Shown in pieces: positions 8,367-16,249 of a stretch of DNA of 16,249 nucleotides. The first letter of the stretch is position 1; the number at the start of each line of letters is the position of its first letter. Position numbers and translations under genes: made by a program. Below the pieces are notes generated by a model, which was not told the origin of the DNA, ran no database searches, and worked only from the letters and a program-made list of their open reading frames with translations. Origin of the DNA: Echinostoma caproni (Eukaryota > Platyhelminthes > Trematoda > Plagiorchiida > Echinostomatidae); contig UZAN01047998.1 in the NCBI GenBank assembly GCA_900618425.1, forward strand, positions 1 through 16,249. Reading direction: 5' to 3'.

Positions 8367-8596
8367 CAAACCGGTTTACTGTTCAATCCATAATTCTTTT
8401 CTGTTCATCATTTGTACTGTGCTTTACGACCCCAGTCGCTTTGGAGGCGATCAGCATTCTTTCAATCACACCCAATCTGTGCACATGTAACAGACTGTGA
8501 CATTCAATTTTGCCTGTTCGCAGAGCTTGGCAATTTGTTAGCAAACGTCTCATCACCAGCCGGGATGACATCTTAAGTGTTCGTGAAAAGGCACTG

Positions 8597-9362
8597 AGGA
8601 TATCAACTCAGGTTTAGTCTTTGCAATATTGGCCATGGACTTTCGAGCACCAGGTGTTGTTGCTGTCTTTTGGCTGCCCACTTGGATAAAAAAGTACAAT
8701 GGAGATTGGAATGTTGAGAGAATCCATACAGACTGGTATTGCGAGAATATTAAATAGATGCACCTCCTCCACTGTTTGCGACACAACCATATCACTCAAT
8801 GTCTCTAATCACCGATTATTTTGATCTCGTGGTCCCCATTTAGGGAGCCTAACGGTAACTGTATGAACCACTGTCCTGGTTGGAGTTTTCGTAATCTTAT
8901 GGCAAGTCTTGGTTTGACCACCTTTGGCTTTTTCACCCATGACCTGCCTCAGAAGACATGGTGTGCCTTGTCAACCTATTGAGTGACAGCCATAACACAT
9001 GTTCCAACCAACATCGATCACTTGCTCCCGTGGACGACCGCAATTACCCGAAACTCCACGCCTAACCTCAGTACTGCTCGTCAGGTTTCCCCGCCAGGCT
9101 ATCGCAATGCAATATAGACAGTGGTTTTCGAACACCACAACAGATGTTTCAAGTTGGTAAATCGGAAACATGCCTTCGCCATAGAGACCAACAATTCATC
9201 CATAATACGTCCGCCAGGTGCAATACAGCTGCTCAGATAGCACAAATTTCTCTACTTCCTCTAAGACTTTCCCAGTAACAGTGAGATTGGGGACTGAACC
9301 AAACCGATCTTTTAGCACCATTTTACACTTTGAAGGTGTAAAAAGCATAATGATCATGGCTA
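8597..9362 (-). mobile_element. LINE fragment B: RTE-type, 5'-truncated
   Basis: A minus-strand RTE-like LINE from just after the RT active site to the 3' end. The 3' untranslated part (about 8597-8740) aligns with that of fragment A, so both belong to one subfamily. The 5' edge near 9362 meets PLE fragment 2, which runs the other way. Internal deletion, several frameshifts and stops mark it as an old copy. Boundaries are accurate to perhaps 10-20 bases. Confidence 0.8.
8770..9345 (-). pseudogene. LINE RT polyprotein remnant (fragment B)
   Basis: Read on minus in family order. First, LFTPSKCKMVLKDRFGSVPN and LEEVEKF (about 9345-9241), matching CFASSKCQVLIQDW and LEVVESF of copy D. Next, AKACFRFTNLKHL (near 9180-9140; D has AKARAAFANLRHL). 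It then jumps to VFENHC, STEVRRGVSGN and EQVID (9135-9013), so about 45 residues (the RRxDIRLS to VED block) are missing. CWLEHVLWLSLNRL (family form RWLGHVLRM...RL) follows after a frameshift and ends at a TGA replacing Trp. Then AKGGQTKTCHK (from 8928) and RLPKWGPRDQNNR, TGA, LETLSDM (from 8850). The RT catalytic block is absent. Confidence 0.8.
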
Positions 9363-9364
9363 CA

Positions 9365-9600
9365 CTAGCACAAATGAGGCAGTACGGTCTGATTGCAATG
9401 TTGCGGTGACCTAGAGAAATGATACATGTCGCCTCACTCACTCCATTCACCCCCTCCTATTCAATTACTGCGACCTTCGAACGACTGAATGTCTATCCCG
9501 TTTTTACATGTCATCCACTTATATGATCCATACATTCTACACCATGATGCAATCAAACAACAGTTGTTCGTCTGATGTGTGATATGTATGCTATCATGTC
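9365..9600 (+). mobile_element. Penelope-like element 3' fragment (PLE2)
   Basis: This aligns over about 230 bases with the 3' part of PLE1 (7735-7965) but in the opposite orientation. Read on plus it gives RQYGLIAMLR, stop, PREMIHVASLTPFTP, the counterpart of HYRLIAMLPWPGEIKHI in PLE1, and then shared untranslated blocks (TTCGAACGACTGAATG; GATCCATACATTCTA). The 5' side is cut at the junction with LINE B. It is too short to hold any functional domain. That it is a PLE is inferred from PLE1; the homology between the two copies is direct. Confidence 0.6.
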
Positions 9601-10111
9601 ATCATGGCCCATTATATAATCTAAAACATTCAGTCTGGCTTTTATTTGGTTTACATCTCCTGTTCTGAAAACAGTAGAGAAAACGGATTACATTATCGAC
9701 ACTCAGTGAACAGATTTCGCAAAGTGTGAAACAATAGCACTTATATTAAATTTAGTTTTATCGCTGTCCAGTTAGGTCGGATATAGTCTTGAACTCTTAA
9801 TCCAGGAAGCGGATCCTGATTCTGCATCTTCAATGTCACTTGCGTAAGGTTACACAATCATTTAGTCAAATATAGATTAAAATCTCCTTTTTTCGTGAGA
9901 CAAAAGGTTACAAAATCAGCTTGTTGTAGATGGGTCTTTGAACCGAATTGTCTGTGATAATTTAATCCGGTGGTATATAAATCTATTCCCAAACTAACCG
10001 TTTTTCCCAAGTAGCTTTTCTATTAGAATGTTGTCACCCATAGGTACAACATGATATCAGCATGTTGTCTGTATTGCGCTCATCACTTCATTGTAAACTT
10101 CGTGGAGATAT
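9601..10111. other. No assignable gene
   Basis: AT-moderate sequence without a recognisable coding family, RNA gene or repeat. A few near-repeated words (CAACATGATATCAGCATGTTG, near 10047-10067, imperfectly palindromic) are the only local structure noted. Confidence 0.45.
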
Positions 10112-10140
10112 TTTCGAGAGGCTCCTCATCTTCAGGAGCC
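10112..10140 (-). repeat. Hammerhead-like / PLE-type terminal motif
   Basis: On the minus strand CTGAAGATGAGG is followed by a short stem (GAGG with CCTC) and CGAAAA. This resembles the hammerhead core (CUGAUGA, stem II, GAAA) with one base changed in the first half. A perfect 7-bp inverted repeat (GGCTCCT 10120-10126, AGGAGCC 10134-10140) lies over it. The pattern recurs in terminal regions of Penelope-like elements. No cleavage triplet or flanking stems are clear, so activity is unlikely. Confidence 0.4.
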
Positions 10141-12162
10141 GTGATAAATGAATGTAAGTAAACCATTACAAGTAGATCCCCAAAAGTAATAACAAACAGG
10201 CTTCTGCATAACAGCTAAACAAAACAATTAACTCATATGGTAAAATTTGAAGAGTAAGACGCGACAAGAACATGAGGATGTATTTTGTCATTGTTTATCT
10301 TTTCACATTCTTCAAAAATACCCTAACCCTACTTGTGGATAAAGCGGTTTGGAAAAAATGAAATTTCTCAACGTATTTTGATAAACAAAGCGAACTACAC
10401 AGTTTATTGAATAAAGTTTTGTGCAATGACCGAGCCCAAACAGTGAGGAACCACAACCGGAGTCGTCAGTAGTACGTGCTTACCCAAACCCCATTGCCTT
10501 TGAACTTTTATGAACCAAATCAGCACAGTTCTGATTCAGTCGCAATACTTTTAATCGTAATAACTATCCCATGAGATTGTAGCTAGGCATTGAACAGGAT
10601 ACAAATGTTGCATCGGACTATTCCTGAATAACAATAATACCGTTTATAAACCGCTTACTCGGTTCACAATACATGCTTACGTGATCAGATGTGAGCTGGT
10701 TGGATTCACAAACTAAGAATGTCCCATTTTGTTTTCGATGTCAGCTGAGGGATGTCCGAAGCATGATATACACAACTGCAAACTAGTTATCAAATGAAGC
10801 GAGCCTTTCCCGAGATCAATTTCAAAAGAAAAGACCATATTGCAATACTTGAGCGTTCTTTTGGAGGTTCCTTCTAACCAACAGATCTTATGCTATTGTG
10901 GGAGGATCGCTGCTTGGAATCCAGCGAAGATCCACGAGCTATTACTTTCAGACCCACCTCAATTTTTACCTGAAACGGTTTCTTCGGTTATTTATTGAAG
11001 CTCATTTTACCCACCAGTTGTCCGTTTCCACAGTTTTTATTTTCCTTGTTTGAACTAATATAATGTATACATGCATTTTTTGCTTATTGGAATCAAACCC
11101 ACCCCAGGCGATCTCACATTAACCACCTCATGAGCTAATCAGTCAATATATATATATCACCGGCTTACGATCAAGTACGGTGCTAACGCAAAACCCAGGA
11201 ATAACAGAATACAAAGGGGTTCGGATACGAAACAGTGAGATGAGGGTGAAACATTTACAGTAGGTAACAAGAATATTTTTTTCTTTGTTTCACCGTACAC
11301 TTACTGACTCTTTTCGTGTGTTAGTTAATTGTTTTTCGTCGTGGAATGCGGGACAGGTAGACTGAATAGCATTTGCGCCACTGAATTCTATTCTGGGTCA
11401 CATCTCTTAACGTCTCTAAGAGATCCGTGTATCGTGTAATGTTCACGTTGAGATGCAGCACTTGATAAATTGTTAAGTTTACTGCACGGTAGATTATTTG
11501 GTGCTCATCAGTCGACTAATGGTCATGCATATTACGGGACACCTGTAAGCTATATTTCAAATCACTCGGATCAAGGAATCAATCCTTCTCCTCTCTCGGA
11601 AAAATATGTGATATCATTCTATCAGGATAGTAATCAAAGATTTACGTGATACATAATTCTATCTTCGATCATCGCCTGTGGTATTCTTAGATACTTCACC
11701 CTGTGGAAAGAGAGTGAGAGAAATTACTGGTGCATAAAGCATTGTAAATTAGTGTCCGAATCTTGATATCAACACGAAAGTGCACCTCGTCCAAACTCTC
11801 CTTACCGCGATTTTCTTTACCCATTATTTCATTATTACGAGTATCACCAAAGTAAACTTTCAGGTTATTAACGAAACATGAAACTTGCGAAAGGGCATTT
11901 ATTCTAATATTTTGAAATATATCAACCGGGCATTCTAATCATTGAGTGAGCGGTCTTCCCAGCCACAAACAGATGAATCGGGGATACTTCTCCATAGTTT
12001 CGATGTTTATATATTACTCGCTTCTGGTTACCAAACAAATCACGGTGCTATGATCTTTATAACAAAGAGTTCGGGCCATGATTTGCTAGTGAATGGGATA
12101 CTATTATGTTAACCAGTTCAAAGCATTTACATTTTCAAATCTGATTTGATTGTAAAAACCTG
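10141..12162. other. About 2 kb with no assignable gene
   Basis: No open frame of 60 codons or more and no family recognised on either strand. Local structure includes a hairpin near 10906-10935 (GGATCGCTG with CAGCGAAGATCC) and a short (AT)n run near 11147-11156. It lies between two hammerhead-like motifs that point outward, so it could be decayed PLE or intergenic or intron sequence. Confidence 0.45.
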
Positions 12163-12199
12163 CCTTGAGAAAGGTTGCCCACGGTAGCCGAAACGTCGG
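12163..12199 (+). repeat. Hammerhead-like / PLE-type terminal motif
   Basis: CCTTGAGA is followed by a short stem (GGTT 12173-12176 with AGCC 12186-12189) and then GAAACG, ending in the near-palindrome CCGAAACGTCGG (12188-12199). I know the arrangement CTTGAGAAAGG ... CCGAAACGTCGG from 3' regions of Penelope-type and some other retroelements in many animals. The first half departs from the CUGAUGA core, so a working ribozyme is unlikely. GTCGG (12195-12199) can also pair with CCGAC (12216-12220). Confidence 0.45.
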
Positions 12200-12295
12200 C
12201 GAATATAACTCTCTACCGACATCGCTGAGTTATTAACACTATAACATTCACAACATATACATTTTCTTTGGGGATTCACAACCGGAGCCTTTTGC

Positions 12296-12340
12296 TAGCT
12301 AAGGCCTGACCCACAAAGCAGTGGGGAAGTGTTTGAACCC
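12296..12340 (+). repeat. Possible tRNA-derived SINE promoter (A and B boxes)
   Basis: TAGCTAAGGCC (12296-12306) fits most of the pol III A-box consensus and TGTTTGAACCC (12330-12340) fits about nine of eleven B-box positions. They are 34 bases apart, somewhat closer than in tRNA genes. No cloverleaf can be folded and no CCA end is present, so it is not a tRNA gene. A decayed SINE head is possible and chance is also possible. Confidence 0.25.
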
Positions 12341-12727
12341 GCGTTCTATTTCTTATTTCAGTTGGGTATTTAAATAATACTCCCAGTTTAGACAGTTTTC
12401 TGTTCGATTTATGCACGTGTTTTTACCTAAACAAAACTCTCAAAAGGACCTTCATTTGTTCAAATTCACTCCATCAGACCCTTCCAAGTTTGATTCTGAC
12501 GTAGTTGTCTGGTAAAGCTGAATTGGGTCTACTGTTCAGACCAATTTCGTTGGTCCCCTCACCCCACTTTTTTTATTTTGTCTGGGAAAACAGCGCTGAC
12601 TCCCCCTTCATAATCGGACTTTAAAAAACGTTGGAATTCCACATTCCGGTATTAACATTACTACTTTTATCGCGTAGTTCCATTCTTACTTTACTTTTCT
12701 CACCCATTGTTCCTACTGGTCTCCCAG
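12341..12727. other. No gene; pyrimidine tract at its 3' end
   Basis: Nothing recognised apart from the last part (about 12680-12727), a long C/T-rich tract ending in TCTCCCAG that looks like a good splice acceptor for the candidate exon that follows. Confidence 0.4.
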
Positions 12728-12866
12728 AGGGAAATATTTCAAAGTTTTGAGACGAGGATTACTCATTTTCAGTCGCATGTGTTTGATTTCTTTGGGACAA
12801 TGACTTCCGCAGTCTCTGAGGTACATATAGGTGAAATAAGAAAATTAGAACATAAAATACTTCAAG
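12728..12866 (+). CDS. Candidate internal exon, unknown protein
   Basis: After the acceptor-like tract, one frame reads REIFQSFETRITHFQSHVFD, FFGTMTSAVSEV and HIGEIRKLEHKILQ up to CAAG followed by GTATCG at 12867, a passable donor. The exon would be 139 bases, entering in phase 0 and leaving in phase 1. The peptide looks helical and mixed-charge, with no domain I recognise. The frame stays open to a TAG at 12998-13000. Its entry phase does not match the phase-1 exit of the exon at 7062-7275, so the two cannot be joined directly. Evidence is weak and chance is a real alternative. Confidence 0.25.
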
Positions 12867-14346
12867 GTATCGAACCATTCTTTATACGATGTCCTAGTCT
12901 GCTGTTGCTGCTATCGAGGTGCAAGATCACGATTCCGTCTCATTTTGACTGTGTACATATGTTCCACAGTTCCGCATTTTCAACTTATTTATGCGAGTAG
13001 ACGGCATATTTAAGGTAATTTTCTGTAGGTTTCACCCGTGTGATATTTCTGACGCTTTTATGACCTACTGAGATGATTCAGATGCATTTAGGATGAATAG
13101 GTACTTATGGTCTTTGTAGTCACATCAGTGTATAAAAAGATCATTGATTTACAATGAAATGGCCCCTGAAAAGTGGGTACCGAATAGTCCGATGTAGAAT
13201 AACGTTGTAGTCTGGATCACATCAATGACGTTAGCCATCCATTAGAATCTATGCGTGCGCAAATTGCACTTTGTAGACTTTGTGGGCAGATTATGTTCTT
13301 CGGTATCTGGTTTTGTATAAAACTGCAAAGAGACTCGACTATTGCTTTTTATAAACTCAATGATTAGGAACTAACAGCAATGTCTTCTATCTAGGGAGTC
13401 TGGAGGCAATCGATGGGAGCATGATAAAAGAAGGGAATAAAAGAATATCTTTGGTGTACGCTGAACTTAAATGCTCTGGCGTCGGCTTCGCGTTTCCTTC
13501 AAGAAGTTTGGATGCAAATAGAGAGCCAGAGTTTTGCTACAATGAATTCGAGTGAATAGATCCTGATTATTAAGATGCGTGTTACACATAACTAAAAGCC
13601 ATGTACCCCACCAACCTCTACTTGTGCCTATTGCTTCCAAGTGAAGCAAACCACACATATTTCAACAAAGATGCAGAGACAATGTATCTAGATTTGCACC
13701 AAGAGATCAAGCTTGGTCCCGTTGATTTTGCAACCGGTTGCTTGATGACACCACCAATCAGCTGTGGCCATCTTCCTGGCATTTTCTATCACATCAAAAT
13801 GACTAAATAATATGGGTTCAGTCTCTTTTTCAACATTTAAGCGCTCTCATTCTCTATCTACTATAAACTTTAGCAGGGTTTAAAGAGATCAGTGATGTTC
13901 TCTTTGTCATATTTCGTTGTGTGCTAATAGGAATGATGGTAATTTCCCAACTGCTGCCGGCAACAACTGCAATAAATTATGGTTTTGTTCATAGACTACA
14001 ATGTCTGAGATACTGACTATGTAAGTTACTGTGAAGGTATTCTTGACGTGTGCTGTTTTCCGAGGCAATCAGTATTTAGAATCATATTAAGGACGATCAC
14101 AACACAACCAGCCATGAGAAAACACAAATCACGACAAGGGAAATTGGTCACATAGTTCCAGTTGGGTTTAGGTTTGGGACGTCGGGATCAACGGTTAAGG
14201 ATATTTAATTGTATGACTGAGTGTTGTAAAACTTTGCTTTTTGATAACTGTTAGTTTTCTGTAAGCATCAGGTTCTTTAAATTTTATGCATCTATCTTAA
14301 TAGAACTCTCAGCTTATTGTTTAGTTCCAGTCTCTTCACTCACCAG
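12867..14346. other. No assignable gene
   Basis: No family recognised. A plus-strand frame at 13601-13810 (69 codons, ATG start) overlaps a minus-strand frame of similar length and shows no domain. No repeat shared with the rest of the window was noticed. Confidence 0.4.
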
Positions 14347-14576
14347 GTCAGCAGAAGAAAGTAATTATTCACAGCAGCAGCATCATGAAAAGTGGGATTG
14401 TTGATTGTAAATCTGAAGCTATTATATCCTTAGAAATTGATCGAAATCGCGTCTTAGTATTACTACACGACCGCGGCTGCGTTTTACTGCATTGCTCACC
14501 CTGTTGCACTGATACGTGCATATTAAGCAATGTGGAAGCAATTGTCAGTCCTCTAGATTTCACTTTTACAACTTAG
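14347..14576 (+). CDS. Weak candidate exon, beta-strand-like
   Basis: A pyrimidine-rich tract ending in CACCAG precedes a frame of about 76 codons that includes AIISLEIDRNRVLVLLHDRG and ends in TAG at 14574-14576. The alternating hydrophobic pattern recalls one blade of a beta-propeller, but a single blade cannot be assigned. A GTCAGT near 14541 could be a donor. Frames of this length are common in the window, so this is noted rather than claimed. Confidence 0.2.
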
Positions 14577-14678
14577 TACCGGAATCCAAGAACTGTCACA
14601 CAACTGTATAGTAAACTCAACTTTTCACAAACCACTTAAGATCATGGGTAGCCCAATCGATGTCCCGGGCTGGGTTAA

Positions 14679-15188
14679 CAAGACCTCATTCTCGTTTCGG
14701 GGTACGCTCCAATGGACTGCAGCCCAGATACAGTCAAAGATGAATTTTACGAAAATCTTCACGATCTCTTGCGTAAAGCGACCCGGGCTGACGTCGTGAT
14801 TTTAGCAGGAAATATGAATGCCAGAGTAGGCCGGTTGACTTCGAGTGAGGTGCCTTGGGAGGTCCTTTTGGTCCTTTTGGGGGAATCAGTTATTGTCCCC
14901 ATCTTCAAAAAGGGCCCGCGCAATGACTGCGCCAATCATAGGGGTATAAGCCTTATCCCAAAAGCGTCAAAGCTGTTGGCGTCCATCATTCTCCACCGAT
15001 TGTACATTACGCGTGAGGAGCAGACCCGCGAGGAGCGGGCTGGGTTTTGTGCCCGTCGTGAATGTATCGATCAAATCTTCACCCTGCGACAGCTGCTAGA
15101 GCACCGTCATGCTTATCAAAGACCGACGTTCATTGCATTCTTAGACATCCGCGCGGCCTCCGACTCTGTCGATAGGACCGCATTATAG
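14679..15188 (+). pseudogene. LINE D: endonuclease piece joined to RT N-terminus
   Basis: Residues are numbered from the ATG at 14712; the homology starts earlier, at about 14682. The endonuclease part ends with LAGNMNARVG (residues 31-40). The family has GDxN here, and the catalytic Asp is replaced by Asn. Straight after RLTSSE (41-46) comes VPWEVLLVLLGESVIVPIFK (47-66) and HRGISL (76-81), the start of the RT. In full-length RTE proteins several hundred residues lie between these points, so an internal deletion is inferred. A tandem 9-mer (GGTCCTTTT twice, 14861-14878) marks the join. FLDIRAASDSVDR (143-155) is RT block A; its first Asp is kept and the usual Phe is Ser. A TAG at 15186-15188 replaces a usually conserved Trp. 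Confidence 0.85.
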
Positions 15189-15753
15189 AACTGTTTGTTG
15201 AGGAATGGAGTAGCTGAGAATTATTTTTCGATTCTCAAAGTGTTGCATTGTCATACCTTCGGTCGGGTTAGGGCCTATGACCAACTTTCGTCACCCTTCG
15301 CCGTCTCCAGTGGAGTTCGGCAAGGCTGCCCTATATCCCCATTCCTTTTCAACCTTGTCATAGAGGATGTTCTACAGAATGCTTTGTCCGGTCTAGCAAA
15401 CGGTGGAGTCGAACTCCTCCCNCTCCCAGGGAACAGAGTCCTCGACTTAGAATATGCCGATGACATCTCTTTGCTGGATGACAACGCACAGAGAGTCCAA
15501 AACGCTTTGAACCGCTTGGCGATAAAGGTACCCAGGTATGGTTTGTGCTTTGCATCTTCCAAGTGCCAAGTGCTTATTCAAGACTGGCAGGAGCTTGTGC
15601 CTGCACTCACCTATTGTGGTGATCAGTTAGAAGTAGTCGAGAGCTTTAAGTACCTCTGGAGCTCGATCGCAGCTGGTGGTGGTTTTGGGGACAAAATGAC
15701 ATCACGAATAGCGAAAGCTAGAGCAGCTTTCGCTAACCTGCGACACCTGTGTC
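15189..15753 (+). pseudogene. LINE D: reverse transcriptase palm and thumb
   Basis: The same frame continues after the TAG. SSGVRQGCPISPFLFN (about 15306-15353) is the RT block that holds primer and template. LEYADDISLL contains the YADD catalytic box (15453-15464), intact. SSKCQVLIQDW and LEVVESFKYLWSS (family form YLGS) follow, then RIAKARAAFANLRHLC. An ambiguous base lies at 15422 within codon 76 of this part. The frame is lost near 15752-15756, next to a second ambiguous base. The catalytic core itself looks intact, but it cannot be made as one protein with the endonuclease because of the upstream stop. Confidence 0.85.
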
Positions 15754-16222
15754 NTGTCGCCGCCATGACATCCGACTGTCCCTTAAGGGAAGGGTGTTCA
15801 TCGCCGCAGGTCGTAGCGTTCTCCTTTACTGTCGCGAGACTTGGTTCCTCCGCGTTGAGGATGCTAATCAACTTTCGGTATCTAACCACCGATGTTTCCG
15901 AAGTATTGCTCGTGTCTGGTGGGAAAACCGTTTGAGTAATGACGAGGTTCGTCATTGCGTGTTGGGTGCGGATATTCGTTCTCTAACAAAAGTAATCGCT
16001 TTACACCGCCTCCGATGGCTTGGTCACGTATTGCATATGCCTGTCCATCGACTACCTTTCCGTGCTCTCTTCGCGCTTGCCGGGCAAGGCTGGAAGAAGC
16101 AGCGCGGAGGTCAGACCATGACACGGGCTAGAGGCGTGAAGAAACTGTCTTCAGCTTTGGCTTCGGTTGGCGTAGCCCGCCTTCCAGGTTGGGGCCCAAG
16201 GGATGAGGACTGTCGTTTGTGA
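15749..16222 (+). pseudogene. LINE D: C-terminal domain in a shifted frame
   Basis: The homology continues one frame over: CRRHDIRLSLKGRVFIAAG, then YCRETWFLRVEDANQLSVSN, HRCFRSIARVWWENRLSNDE, LHRLRWLGHVLHMP, GWKKQRGGQTMT and RLPGWGPRDEDCRL. This is the block found in pieces in fragments A, B and C. The shift fits loss of one base near N at 15754, so a sequencing or assembly error there is possible. TGA at 16220-16222 falls where the family usually has Trp, and the frame continues as ETLRDIAQN to the window edge, so this is an internal stop, not the natural end. Confidence 0.85.
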
Positions 16223-16249
16223 GAGACGCTGAGAGACATAGCCCAGAAT

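Larger units (their letters stand above)
14677..16249 (+). mobile_element. LINE copy D: RTE-type retrotransposon, runs off window
   Basis: The best preserved LINE in the window. In order it has a piece of the APE-type endonuclease, the reverse transcriptase and the long C-terminal region. The HRGISL form of the early RT block, rather than RPISLT, points to the RTE clade. It is visibly more GC-rich than the AT-rich DNA around it. The 5' edge lies at or just before 14677, where an in-frame TAA precedes DLILVSGYAP. It is interrupted by an internal deletion, a TAG, a frameshift beside an ambiguous base and a TGA, and continues past 16249. It is clearly younger than fragments A, B and C. The clade call is from motif style only. 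Confidence 0.85.

Noticed and set aside
11477..11511. Minus-strand CTGATGA followed by a GCAC/GTGC stem, like a hammerhead
   Set aside because: The second half reads AGTAAAC instead of GAAA, and no flanking stems or cleavage triplet can be placed, so the core is incomplete.
12270..12345. A tRNA gene
   Set aside because: Promoter-like boxes are present but no cloverleaf, anticodon arm or acceptor stem can be folded.
15275..16124. Minus-strand open frames opposite LINE D
   Set aside because: They are shadows of the GC-rich RT coding strand and show no family of their own.
1..16249. CRISPR array, operon, bacterial defence system or phage
   Set aside because: There are no regularly spaced repeats, no ribosome-binding-site-led gene series and no such protein families; the retroelements and intron-like signals are those of an animal genome.

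Overview
The window looks like repeat-rich nuclear DNA from a flatworm, most likely a digenean fluke. It has no compact run of genes, no operon signals and few long open frames. What can be recognised is mostly decayed retroelements. The main class is an RTE-type non-LTR retrotransposon (LINE) whose wording of the RT and C-terminal region (HRCFRSIAR, LHRLRWLGHV, RLPGWGPRD) I associate with fluke genomes. The second is a Penelope-like element (PLE). The organism assignment rests on remembered family style, not on a search.

Layout. 1-2.2 kb: no assignable gene, one (ATC)6 microsatellite. 2.20-2.30 kb: a perfect 17-bp inverted repeat enclosing a hammerhead-like core on the minus strand. 3.7-4.8 kb: two 5'-truncated LINE 3' ends joined head to head (A on minus, C on plus). 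5.29-5.79 kb: an AT-rich island that could be an intron (GTAAGT to TTTTTCAG) followed by a short terminal exon, AATAAA signals and, 150 bases on, a strong G-quadruplex motif. 6.9-7.28 kb: a CCAAT box, a TATA box and an ATG in good context opening a hydrophilic, purine-first reading frame that ends at a splice-donor-like site; this is the best candidate for a host gene. 7.7-9.6 kb: a PLE remnant on minus, LINE fragment B on minus, and a second PLE 3' fragment on plus, so two PLE 3' regions lie inverted around a LINE. 9.6-14.6 kb: largely featureless, with two more hammerhead-like motifs, a weak tRNA-like promoter pair and two weak exon candidates. 14.68 kb to the end: LINE D, the best preserved copy, broken by an internal deletion, two stop codons and a frameshift, and running off the window.

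Nothing here forms a working multi-gene system. Each LINE or PLE copy seen is truncated or disabled. The most interesting structure is how the copies are joined: two separate places where 5'-truncated retroelements meet head to head, and three hammerhead-like motifs of the kind linked to Penelope elements. The two proposed host gene parts (a 3' end near 5.3-5.8 kb and a 5' end near 6.9-7.3 kb) are inferences from splice, promoter and codon signals only.
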